Under the pieces are notes generated by a model. That model did no database searches. It was not told the origin of the DNA and saw nothing but the letters and a program-made list of their open reading frames with translations. Positions 1 to 8,459 of a stretch of 64,000 bases of DNA are shown here, in pieces; positions within the stretch are counted from its first letter, which is position 1, and each line of letters begins with the position of its first letter. The translations under genes and the position numbers were made by a program. This stretch comes from Iris pallida. Its lineage: Eukaryota > Streptophyta > Magnoliopsida > Asparagales > Iridaceae. Location of the stretch: the NCBI GenBank assembly GCA_029216955.1, contig JANAVB010005597.1, forward strand, positions 42,145,311 through 42,209,310. The letters are read 5' to 3'.

Positions 1-620
1 AACACGGTGGAAAGTAGGAAACAACTATTTTAAAACTTTTCGAAAAAGGTAGTCAAGTAGAAGAAAATATAGTATGATATTGGTAGTTATAATTATATAT
101 TTTTATGAGAATATAAATAGAATAAAATAATAAAACCTTTCAAAATCTATAAATTTGGGGCAAATAACAGGATTGTTATTATGGGCTAGTGTTTGTTAAT
201 CGGCCAAAAGCCCACAGCCCAGTTGTATTGCCCGCTTCCACAAACCTCTTAATGTCTTGCTTGTTCAGTTGATGTTACAGAGAAGATTGTCCACATCTAG
301 CGTTCCATCAGACCAAAAACCAGAGTTACTTTACAAAATATATCCAACACATAATAAAACAAGTTCCAAGAGGCCCAAACTATAAATAAATAAATAAACA
401 AAGAAATGTATAATAAAAGAGATTCGGGTTAAGCCCAAACAATAATCGACCCACTCACTTCCATGTTAGGACAAATCTCATGTATGCATTTCAAGAGATT
501 GGGGTTAAGCCCAAACAATAATCGACCCACTCACAGGCGGAACCAAGTAAACCCATTTTCCCCCTTTTTTTTTTCAGCCCACGCTGTCCACCTTAATTCA
601 AATTTCTAATTCCGCGGCAC
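1..620. other. AT-rich intergenic DNA, no gene seen
   Basis: No coding frame with recognisable similarity, no RNA gene and no complete transposon is visible. The only structure I can support is a 38-bp direct repeat, listed separately, and short TAAA runs near 385-400. Confidence 0.6.
421..534 (+). repeat. 38-bp direct repeat, 76-bp period
   Basis: Positions 421-458 and 497-534 match over 38 bases with one C/G difference (GATTcGGG against GATTgGGG, then a shared stretch through ACTCAC). The 38 bases between them are unrelated. It looks like a local tandem duplication. No transposon termini flank it. Confidence 0.75.
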
Positions 621-623
621 TAA

Positions 624-934
624 GGCCTCGTTTGGTTCGCAGAATCTTCCGGTTGGGAAAGGAAAGTGATTACTTTCCTATGTTTGGGTGCCCAAGGAAT
701 TGAGGAGGAAAGGAAAGTGATTCCCAATGGAAGGAAAATTATGGGAGAAAGTGATTCCATCCATCCAAGGAAGGAATCACTTTCCCACATTGAAGTATTC
801 ACTTTCCTTTCCAAATTCCTTGGCATTGCCAAACATCGGAAAGGAAAATCAATAGGAATTAAAGTTTCCCAAAGGAAAGGAAATGACAAGGAATTGATTT
901 CCTTTCCCTTCCATTCCGCGAACCAAACGAGGCC
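624..934. mobile_element. MITE, Tourist/PIF-Harbinger type
   Basis: The 311-bp element has terminal inverted repeats GGCCTCGTTTGGTTCGC at 624-640 and its reverse complement at 918-934, flanked by TAA at 621-623 and 935-937. A 3-bp TWA target duplication is the hallmark of PIF/Harbinger elements. The interior is imperfectly palindromic (GGAAAGGAAAGTGATT-type blocks against their complements), so no reading frame in it should be taken as a gene. It has no transposase and is non-autonomous. Confidence 0.85.
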
Positions 935-937
935 TAA

Positions 938-1344
938 GAGCATCTCCAACCCTATTGTGAGTTTAGAAAAAATAGTTGCCACATAGGAATGACAAACTTT
1001 CATTCCAAAAATTCTTCTCTAATGCAAATATAGAATAAAACATGAAGTTAACATGACAATGACATGGCAAAAAGAATGTGAAGTTGGTTGTCTAGATCTA
1101 GACAATGCACTTCACAATGACTTTGTCTCCACATCATAAATTTGAGGAGTTATCTTAAAAGTTGAAAAAAAAATACTTTTTTATTGTCTCCTCAATACTT
1201 TTGCATTAGATAGAGTTTTTCTATCTCATTGTCTTTTGAGATATAGTTTTGCCACATAAACAAGACATTGTCTTGTGACTCATGCCACATAGGAGCCAGC
1301 TAAGACTCACAACACTTAACAAGACAGTAGGGTTGGAGATGCTC
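938..1344. mobile_element. Second MITE, GAGCATCTCCAAC type
   Basis: The 407-bp element has terminal inverted repeats GAGCATCTCCAACCCTA at 938-954 and the complement at 1328-1344, flanked by TAA at 935-937 and 1345-1347. Its left TAA is also the right target duplication of the preceding MITE, so the two elements abut head to tail. The interior is AT-rich and non-coding. GAGCATCTCCAAC ends are widespread in plant MITEs; the TAA duplication points to the Harbinger superfamily. Confidence 0.8.
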
Positions 1345-1347
1345 TAA

Positions 1348-1686
1348 GTTTTGCTAGTTGAAATGCTTAATTTTGCTATTTTAAATGCACAATAATTCTC
1401 CGTAGGCTGCTAGTTGAAATGCTCCATAAGTCAATTATTGGTGAGAAGCAATTCTCCGGTAACTTTGATAATGTTCCAGTCTACGCGAGTAGAGTCAATA
1501 GTGAAAATAAAACTACTAGCACAGCGCAAGTAGCTTTACAAGCATCAAAAGTTCATCAAGTTGTCAAACCAAAGGATGTCCCATATGCCATAACATCTCA
1601 ACACACAAAAAAGAGAGTTGATCCTAAACTAAATAGCCACCAGGACTTGCCAACCACTCAACAACCTGGCAAACTAAGCACAACAT
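1348..1686. other. 3' flank of the dUTPase gene with an open frame on the other strand
   Basis: This is the region into which the dUTPase transcript would run (3' UTR on the minus strand). A near-repeat GCTAGTTGAAATGCT occurs near 1355 and 1409. On the plus strand a 93-codon open frame runs from 1419 to 1700 into the dUTPase stop region. It has no recognisable domain and no clear splice or promoter context, so I do not call it a gene. Confidence 0.4.
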
Positions 1687-2366
1687 TCACAGCCCAGTAG
1701 AGCCGAAGCCTCCAGCACCCCTGGCCGTGCTATCCAAGTCCTCCACCTCGACAACGTCGGGAGTCGCGATCCTCTCGATGATCATCTGGGCGATCCGGTC
1801 CCCGGGCTTCACCTCGAAGTCGACGTCCGAGTGGTTGAACAGGACGACTCCCACGGGCCCGCGGTAGTCCGCGTCGATCACGCCCGCCCCCACGTCGATC
1901 GAGTGCTTCCACGCCAAGCCCGATCTCGGAGCTGCAAACAGAAAGTAAGATCCAATGTATTTATCGAATTAAGCACGCATTTCATCGAACACGCCATGGA
2001 CATGGGGATACGCACCGATGCGAGCGTAGGTCCCCTCGGGGATGGCAATGCTGAGATCGGTAGGGACGAGGGCTTTTCCTCGAGCCGGGACCTTGGTCTC
2101 TACAGCACTGGAAACATGGAAAGCAACATAAAATGCCATGTGTGTATTTTTCTTTTCTTCTACGAAAGTAGTGGTAATAATCACCTGGAGAGGTCGTAGC
2201 CGGCGGAGAGAGAAGAAGCTCTCGACGGAGTGACGGCTCTCTCGGAGAGCTTCTTGATCTTGAGGAGAGGAGGAGGGGGGTGGCTCTCCTCCTGCTTGTG
2301 GGAGAGCTTCTGGATTGGAGGAGAGTGCTCCTCGGCGGAGGAGTTGATGCCGTTGTCTGCTGCCAT
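1687..2366 (-). CDS. DUT: dUTP pyrophosphatase (dUTPase), three exons
   Basis: It hydrolyses dUTP to dUMP and pyrophosphate, keeping uracil out of DNA and supplying dUMP for thymidylate synthesis; the family works as a homotrimer. Exons on the minus strand are 2366-2185, 2107-2016 and 1931-1687. Introns are 77 and 84 bp, both GT-AG, and the spliced frame is 172 aa, normal for plant dUTPases. All five family motifs are present: AGYDLSS across the first junction, PRSGLAWK across the second, then [12 protein letters not shown] with the catalytic Asp, [10 protein letters not shown], and the C-terminal Gly-rich arm [10 protein letters not shown]. The start chosen is the MAADNG methionine at 2366, since upstream in-frame residues look like translated promoter. 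The first ~35 residues are low-complexity and non-conserved. Codon third positions in exons 2 and 3 are very GC-rich. This is the only intact host gene in the window. Confidence 0.95.
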
Positions 2367-2404
2367 TTTGGTTCTACTGGGGAGGAAGAACGGAGATGGG
2401 GACG

Positions 2405-2414
2405 TTTTAAATAG
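2405..2414 (-). promoter_or_regulatory. TATA-like box of the dUTPase gene
   Basis: On the minus strand this reads CTATTTAAAA, about 40 bp upstream of the dUTPase start codon. That would put transcription start roughly 5-15 bp before the ATG, a short leader. The spacing is plausible but no transcript data are available. Confidence 0.5.
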
Positions 2415-2447
2415 AGGAGATGGGAAGAGCGGGAACAGGACGACGAT

Positions 2448-2472
2448 GGCGGGAAACATTTTCGTTCCCGCC
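2448..2472 (-). promoter_or_regulatory. Paired E2F-type sites upstream of dUTPase
   Basis: GGCGGGAAA at 2448-2456 (TTTCCCGCC on the minus strand) and TTCCCGCC at 2465-2472 both match the E2F/DP consensus TTSSCGSS. They face each other 8 bp apart and lie about 35-60 bp upstream of the TATA-like box. A third, imperfect copy (GCGGGAAC) is at 2429-2436. E2F control of nucleotide-metabolism genes at G1/S is well established in plants, so S-phase expression is a reasonable inference. Confidence 0.65.
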
Positions 2473-2721
2473 AGTTATGGCACCATTTGTCATTTGAATA
2501 TGCAGCACGAGTCAGCCTGATAATGAGAAGGCAGCAGATGCGGCGATAGGGGCATTAATATGGTAGTTGTCATTGTTGTCTATTGTATGCTCCACAGGTG
2601 GACTCGTATTATTTCACACGCGACACTGCAATCCTGCTTCATGTTAATTTGGAATTATTTTTTTTTTTCGTGAATCTGGAATATGAACATATACATATCA
2701 CCCAACTCATATAATATAGGC
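2473..2721. other. Upstream flank, nothing recognised
   Basis: AT-rich sequence upstream of the dUTPase promoter. No open frame, repeat or transposon end is recognisable. Confidence 0.5.
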
Positions 2722-2837
2722 TAAATTATAACTGGATACTCTCAACTATTTCAATTTTTTAACTTAATACTCTCAACTTTGATAGGTGCTAACTTGATAA
2801 CCTGAAAAGAAAAAAAATTTGTCCCTCCCCTCCACAA

Positions 2838-2867
2838 CCCCCCCCCCCCCCCCACACACACACACAC
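2838..2867 (+). repeat. Poly-C followed by (AC)n
   Basis: Sixteen consecutive C at 2838-2853, then alternating AC to about 2867. The same poly-C next to the same type of AT-rich end recurs near 4936-4945, which links the two elements. Confidence 0.9.
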
Positions 2868-3209
2868 CCCCCTCCCACCGGCGATCTCCCCTCCCGCCTT
2901 CCGTTGGCGACCTCCCCTCCATCCTGCGCTGTGGGCCGTTCCGGAGCAGCGCATGACGGGATAACACGTTGCAGGAGGTGGGCGCGAAAGCGGGGGCGCA
3001 TCGTGGGCCGGCCCGAAGCATTGCGGGACGGCAGGGTCGCAGACGGGGGAAGCAGTTGCAGCCGGAGGCGGAGGCACGAGACGACGGAATCGAGAAGCAG
3101 CCGCATGGGGCGATTGGGCGGGGGCGCGGGGTTCGCAGGGGACGCGGGGCGGGCGTAGGGGGACGGTCGTGGAGGGGTAGGACGGTCGGAGCGGAGGTGT
3201 TGCCGAAGT

Positions 3210-3235
3210 GGGGGGGGGGGGGGGGGGGGGGGGGG
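3210..3235 (+). repeat. Poly-G tract, 26 bases
   Basis: An uninterrupted G run follows the GC-rich cargo block. Its length is likely to vary and could carry sequencing error. It could form a G-quadruplex. Confidence 0.9.
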
Positions 3236-3265
3236 AGGGTGTTGTGGATTAGGAAGGGAGAGTTA

Positions 3266-4189
3266 GGGGTTGTTTGGTTGTAATTTTAAAAGCAGTTTTC
3301 GGAGCATAAAGGGTACATTAATGACAGTGTGTTTGGCTGCAGCATTTGGAAATTTTTTTCCAAAACGAGTGTTTAAAATGTTGCTTTCCAATAGTAAGAA
3401 AAATATGTTTTTTGAGTGTTCTGGAGAGAACTTTGTGGGGCCCACCCCTTACCTCTCTCTGGATTCTCTCAAACATTTCTCTCTCCCTCTCTCTCTCTCT
3501 CTCTGCGTCCTCTACTTCTTTATCTTCTTCTCCTAAAGCAAGCAGCCGACCAAAGAAGAGAACAAACCCTAACCCTAAAATTCTATGGCGGTGGCGGCGA
3601 AGATCGACGGCCAGGAGAACCCCATCTCCTTCCCCGTCGACCAACTCGAGCAGCGGCACACTGATCTCCAGCAGTGCCTCCGCCTAGCGCAGCAACACAC
3701 TTCTTCTTCCTCCTCCGGCTGCGGCGGTTGCTTCTCGCGCTTGGCTCCGGAGGTGGCAGCGGAGGAGCTCGACCCCTCACCGTGCCTCGATCTTGAGCTC
3801 GGCTCCTTCCGCCTCGATCTCGGCCCCTGCCGCCTCGAGCTCGCCCGCCTCGAGCTAGGGCCGCCTCTAGCTCGGCCACCCGTGCTAAGATCCACTGCGA
3901 TCCGAAAATTGTCAGATCTGTGGTGAACACGCACAAAAATGTCGGATACAAAAATTTGTTTATGGGATACAGTTAGATATGACACAAAATAATATGGACA
4001 CAATAAAAAATTACTTTCTAAAAATATTTTACCAAACAGATTTTTTATTTTTTGTTTTAAAAATCTATTTTCTAAATGAAACTAACCAAACGCAAACTCA
4101 GAATCTCTATACTCAGAAAACAGTTTTATAACCAACTCTCAGAAAATTGTTTTCAAGAAAAAAAATTCAGAAAACATCCAAACAGACCC
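3266..4189. mobile_element. Non-autonomous Harbinger-like element carrying a captured gene 5' end
   Basis: Ends GGGGTTGTTTGGTTGT (from 3266) and, inverted, GGGTCTGTTTGGATGT (ending at 4189) match at 12 of 16 positions, and TTA flanks both sides (3263-3265 and 4190-4192), the 3-bp duplication of PIF/Harbinger insertion. Subterminal AT-rich arms of roughly 150-250 bp frame a GC-rich core (about 3560-3925) that looks like a leader plus first exon of a host gene. No transposase is present. Interpretation as a Pack-type (gene-carrying) element is inference from composition and structure. Confidence 0.65.
3585..3926 (+). pseudogene. Captured first exon of an unidentified host gene
   Basis: It is preceded by a (CT)n-rich leader (3478-3504) and ACCCTAACCCTAAA, a typical plant 5' UTR, then an ATG in good context (CTATGGCGG). 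The 113-codon frame begins MAVAAKIDGQENPISFPVD and goes on with QLEQRHTDLQQCLRLAQQH, a helical-looking stretch, then Ser- and Leu/Glu-rich repeats (RLELARLELG). It stops at 3924-3926, where composition returns to AT-rich transposon arm, so only the 5' end of the source gene was taken. I do not recognise the parent. It may be expressed as a short chimeric peptide, but nothing in the sequence proves that. Confidence 0.5.
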
Positions 4190-4311
4190 TTAGTTTTGTC
4201 TTCTTTATAATTTTGAGTATCAACATAAAAATTATTATATAGTTGAGGGTATTAAGTTAGTACATATCAAAGTTAAGGGTATCAAGTTGAAGGTTTTGGG
4301 TAGTTGAGGGC

Positions 4312-4780
4312 AGGAGTGTGCATATTTGGACCAAACCGACCAAATCGAATCAAATCAAATCGAATCGGTTGATTTTTAATCGAACCGATGGTCCGGTCGG
4401 TTTGGTTCGACTAGACCATTTAAAAAATCGATCGATTTGGTTCGGTTCACAGTTTGGTTATTCCAAAAACCGCTTAAACCGAACCAAAACAAACTTAATT
4501 ATTAACAGTGTAAAATTAGGTTTATATCCGGTCCAACTTATCCATCTCACGGTTTGGAGCATTGGACTTTGGAATATATAGAGGCGGTTGTTCATATTCT
4601 AAAATCTCTAACTCCCTCTCTCTCCCTAGCAATGTAAACCTATGCTACCTGGAGTGACCGGTCCAGGTCTTTGCCGACTACTCAAGGTAACTTATGTTTA
4701 TTTTCCATCTTCAATTCATAAATCTATTAGGTTATGGTCTATTTTTTAGAATTATTTTGGATTTGTGGAAAAAAATTAGG
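4312..4780. repeat. AACCGA-rich dispersed repeat
   Basis: Many interleaved copies of AACCGAACC / GGTTCGGTT-like words (4325-4500), a composition common in dispersed plant repeats and transposon tails. There is no coding content, no clear boundaries and no target duplication. Confidence 0.45.
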
Positions 4781-5250
4781 TTTAATTGCAACTTGATACC
4801 CTCAACTATTTCGGTTTGTCAAGTTCATATCCTAAACTTTTTTACTAAACAACTTAGTACCATCAACTATTTTACATTTTCAACTTCTTACCCTAAAATT
4901 TAAAAAACCCAAAAAATACCTTTCTCTTTTCCTCCCCCCCCCCCCACCATGAATTCGTCGCATCCTCGCGATCCCCACCATCATGGGCACGGCCCCGGCC
5001 TGTACGGCCAGCGTGAAGTTCCCGAGGAACTGCACGAGCTCCGCCAAGGAGCTGAGGAGGTGGTGCCTCGCTGGGTGCGCGTTGGACGTCTGGACAGCCT
5101 GGACGAAGGCGGCCTTGTTCTTGTCGAGCATGGCGAGGCTGCAGACAAGGGAGGCGGTGAGCTTGGCAAGCTTGGAGGAGGAGTTAGGGGATTGATACCA
5201 TCTTCTTCTCTTCAACTCCAACTTTTTTTTTCCTCTCCCACTTTAATTTG
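4781..5250. mobile_element. Second AT-ended, poly-C, gene-carrying element (one end visible)
   Basis: 4781-4910 repeats the TTGCAACTTGATACCCTCAA-type end seen at 2722 and 4215-4310, followed by poly-C (about 4936-4945) and then a GC-rich gene fragment. The order of end, poly-C and GC-rich cargo is the same as in the first element, which suggests one family. I cannot find a convincing opposite end. Confidence 0.4.
4949..5191 (-). pseudogene. Fragment of an ARM-repeat (U-box E3-like) gene
   Basis: The minus-strand frame encodes about 80 residues resembling armadillo repeats of plant U-box proteins: a helix around SLAMLDKNKAAF, then RHHLLSSLAELVQF, then NFTLAVQAGAVPMMVG, the typical 'GN-LAV-AGAVP' ARM signature. 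There is no start, no U-box and no C-terminus, and the fragment is bounded by poly-C and AT-rich transposon sequence. It is a captured, truncated exon and not a functional gene. Assignment to ARM repeats is moderately sure; the exact parent (PUB38/45-like or other) is not. Confidence 0.55.
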
Positions 5251-5534
5251 ACCAGGAAATTTGGAAAACAGTCAAACTAGATCCATAGGGCTTCCAACGA
5301 GGAATCCGTAGGAAAGGAGAATGGGGAGCATGGTCCCAAATCATGCGAACAATTCAACAGGTCACGGGAGCAGTCATATGCCCCTCGTGACCTCCTTAAT
5401 CCCTATTTTGTTACAGCATGGGAAGAAGAAAAGCCAACAACAATAAATCAAAACTTTGCTAGCTACCTACTGGCTACGCCCAGCGCCCCCCTTCCGGTAC
5501 AGCCCCCCTTCCGCCTCGGTGCCCCAGCGCCCCC
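5251..5534. other. Intervening sequence, nothing recognised
   Basis: No open frame or repeat is recognised. It ends in a C-rich stretch immediately before the TG of the first long LTR. Confidence 0.4.
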
Positions 5535-6924
5535 TGTAGTGCCCCATCCCTACATCGTCCCCGTTTTCATCCATGGGGTGCGCGAGAAAGGAACATTGTC
5601 GCTATCGATTGAATTAGAACCGATAGTTCGGGATCGGTTGAATCGGTCGAACGAGAACGATTGAATTAAGATCATTTTCTCGTTATGGAAATGCTTCTTC
5701 AGAATCAAGTTCCATATTCAGCGGGTTGCGCCTCAAGGATAGACTATGCGGCTGAGTCGGAAGAGACCTCATGTTGCTCTATTTTTTATGTCGTACTTGT
5801 CCTTTGGATTTGGTTTTTCTGAATGCATTTTTGTGAATATTTTCGATGGATTTTATGATTTGTGTTTTCGAACTCGCATTTACATATCGAACTCCTTGAA
5901 TTGTACAGTGTTTTAATCAGTTGCTTATGCGATTTCAGGTGATCACGTAGATGTCGTCTAGCACAACCAACGGGTATTTTGCCTCAAACAAATAATCAAA
6001 GTGAGTGGCTGGACCCTTTTTTTTTCTTGACCTTCTTCAATCTCAAATCAATCAATAGAATGCTAGTTAGTTATGTAAGTGCACGAATGCATAGATTTCA
6101 ATGAATTGTGGCACGATTCTTCACGTACGCACGCTATAGAACTATTATGCCAAGAAAATGTCGCATGCTTAATATCTTATGCATGTTATAAAATCAAGAT
6201 AAGCAAAGTTTTGAATCATTGAATAACTGTCGCCATAACATGACAAAACAACGATGACAATGGTTATGTTACTCACGAACTAAAGATTTTGCTTGAATAA
6301 CTAATCTAACCTTGCACGGTCATTGGACAACTCGTGCACGAGGAACAGTTTCCTCGAGCGATACCCCGAGACACGGGATCGTTTCGGCTTAGGAGGAAGC
6401 AAAAGATAGCTGAGCTCGCCAGTACAAAGTGTAATGTACTGATCCTCGCTCTACACAGGTACCCCAAAATAAGAAGGGCATGCCACTTAAGCTCAAGGCG
6501 ACGCAAGTCATTTGAAGCCTCGTCCGTGTGCTAAAGGCTTGTTTTGAATCCTTTTGAAGACTCCACATTCAGTCTCGAAGAAAATATGTCTCGACTTCCC
6601 ACGATACCGGGTCTTTGGAAATGTTTTGCTTGTAAATGGGGATATAATGTATGGAACGACTATCTCATCAGCGTTCATTTTGTAATCGAGTCATCATGTA
6701 GCCCATGCGACAATGATTGTAAGAGTCATGTAAATGATGTTTTACTTTCAATGAAAGATTAAGTTTCTTCCAATTCAAATGTATTGTTTAAATTTCTGTG
6801 CGTACACTATTTGATGTCGTGTTTCGGATAACCTTATGACTGTGCCTTGTGCGATCGCAACTTAGGTTCGTACGGCATCATGCCCGGGGGATGACTATCG
6901 ATTCTACGGAATTGGGACGTAACA
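5535..6924 (+). repeat. 5' LTR of an old long-LTR Ty3/gypsy element
   Basis: It starts TGTAGTGCCCCATCCC and ends GGGACGTAACA, followed after three bases by a tRNA-Met primer site. The start matches the three younger LTR copies (TGTAGTGCCCCGTCCC at 10779 and 14082, truncated at 8460). An internal stretch near 6310-6450 (CATTGGACAACT, then CTCGAGCG) is shared with the copy at 9465-9600. It is 1,390 bp and strongly diverged, so it is the oldest copy or a separate subfamily. Confidence 0.6.
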
Positions 6925-6927
6925 TAA

Positions 6928-6939
6928 TGGTACCAGAGC
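6928..6939 (+). other. Primer binding site, initiator tRNA-Met
   Basis: TGGTACCAGAGC differs at one base from the canonical plant TGGTATCAGAGC, and lies three bases after the LTR end. It marks where reverse transcription would begin and fixes the element as plus-oriented. Confidence 0.8.
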
Positions 6940-7049
6940 TCGACTTTACATCCTTTGGCTTTCCGTCGAGAGTCTCAAACCTTTGGTCTTGCGTCGATAA
7001 GATAACTTATTCCATACAATGAGTCCGAATTTTTTGAGACTGATGTGTG

Positions 7050-8181
7050 TGTTTACGTATTGCAGAAGTGACAAAACCCGTGGCAAAAATCGCAACCGAG
7101 CAAGAATAAAGTGCTTCGAGCAGTTCTCGGACTGAAACTTCTAACAGTGATATCGTGAGGATGCTGCGCATGATGGAGGCACAGCAAAAATAATCCGAGA
7201 ATCGACATCAACAGACGGAGGCATGACAGGCCCAATTCGAAGCTCGCTTCGATGTGCAAACCAAGATACAACAAAAGTAGCTTAATACTCTGCAACAGAT
7301 CGTCCAGACGATTGTGGCCAATAGAAACTCTGCAATTGTGCCCACTGTCACCGAGCCGACGCGCCGACCCATCGAAGTCGATCCAGAGGAGCCCGAGCGT
7401 CAACATGCAAAAACGAGAAGTTACAACTTTGCAGTGTCAGAATTCAAGAAAGGTGTCGCACTTTCTTCAGTGGTACCAAAGGCCCTTATATTGCAATCGA
7501 CTGGTTGGAAGAGCTTAAAGATTATTCCGAGCTCCTCGACATTGAAGAATCTAAGTAAGTCGCATACGCACAACTTCAACTACGTTTGCACGCGCACGAC
7601 TGGTGGGTCGTGCACAAATGAGCGACAATAGCTCAGTGTCGATCTCTTGGGCCACGTTCCGCAAAGCCTTTGAAGTTGAGTACCTTCCCTCAGCCGTTCG
7701 TTAAGGGAAGAAAAATGAATTCATGCAGTTGAAGTAAGGGAACCGGACAGTACAACAGTATACGGCAAATTTTAACAGATTGTCCAAATTTTCTGGTGCA
7801 TTTCTTCCTACAGAGGAGTGTCATGTGCGACAATTCGAAGTGGATATGCGACCCTCTATTGCTGCTCACCTAGCGGTACCGAAGTATAAGACCACGGGCG
7901 ATGCTCTAAATCATGATCTACGCCTTGAAAGCCAGTATCCTCCCATCGCTGTCGACGTTGTGTACCATTCCAATCACAAACGTCCTAGCTATACGAGAGG
8001 CAATAATCATGCTGCAAAGCGTCCAAACAACGGGGGCAACCAGGGACAGAACACTAGGCCTCGTTCTACAAAATATAATTATATCGAACATAATGCCAAC
8101 GAGTGTCGTACTTTGAACATAGATTGTCACTTTTGCAGAAAAAGGGGGCACTACGCTAGAGATTGTCTTTCCCCACTGTGA
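7050..8181 (+). pseudogene. Broken gag of the old gypsy element
   Basis: Pieces of a capsid/nucleocapsid gene in several frames. The clearest part is the nucleocapsid zinc knuckle near 8127-8170 (CHFCRKRGHYARDC, CX2CX4HX4C), preceded by a basic Asn/Gln/Arg-rich linker; a stop follows at 8179. Upstream, frames shift repeatedly, so no full Gag is encoded. It lies directly after the primer site. Confidence 0.7.
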
Positions 8182-8301
8182 ATACAAGACGCTCCGTCGC
8201 AACCAAATCATCAGAATCGAGGCCCAGCTCCTCGAGCTCCTCAACCTGTACAACAGAATGGCCAGGATCGTCGTCCAAATGCTCAAGGGCGCGTCTATGC
8301 C

Positions 8302-8458
8302 ATGACTCGAAATGAGGCGTTCGCCTCTGATACGGTGGTGACAGGTATACTACTTTTCAATAATAAATCTGCTCGTGTACTGTTTGATTCAGGTGCCACA
8401 CATAGTTTTATATCGGCGGACTTTACCGTCGAGCACAAAATTCTTGTGACACCGTTAG
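8302..8458 (+). pseudogene. Aspartic protease relic of the old gypsy element
   Basis: The frame contains the retropepsin active-site segment [13 protein letters not shown] (DSG triad), then TVEHKILVTPL. It stops being protease-like at 8458, where the next LTR begins. Reverse transcriptase, RNase H and integrase are missing, so an exact junction or deletion removed most of pol. Confidence 0.75.
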
Positions 8459-8459
8459 T

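Larger units (their letters stand above)
2722..4310. mobile_element. Unclassified element with AT-rich inverted ends and GC-rich cargo
   Basis: The left end (2722-2800) and right end (about 4215-4310) are imperfect inverted copies built from repeats of the ACTTGATACCCTCAACT type, e.g. TTAATACTCTCAACTTTGATA on the left against its diverged complement on the right. Inside the left end come poly-C, a (CA)n run, and a GC-rich block (2870-3240) unlike its surroundings, then poly-G. The Harbinger-like element at 3266-4189 is inserted in the middle. The ends resemble long-TIR elements that pick up gene pieces, but no target duplication is clear, so the superfamily is open. I see no recognisable protein in the GC-rich block. 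Confidence 0.45.

Noticed and set aside
666..986. Open frames on both strands of 620-1003
   Set aside because: They lie inside a palindromic MITE; its inverted composition keeps both strands open and neither has a domain.
2751..3158. Pro/Arg- or Gly-rich frames in the GC-rich block
   Set aside because: Low-complexity translation of poly-C, (CA)n and GC-rich DNA in several frames at once, with no start context or known domain.
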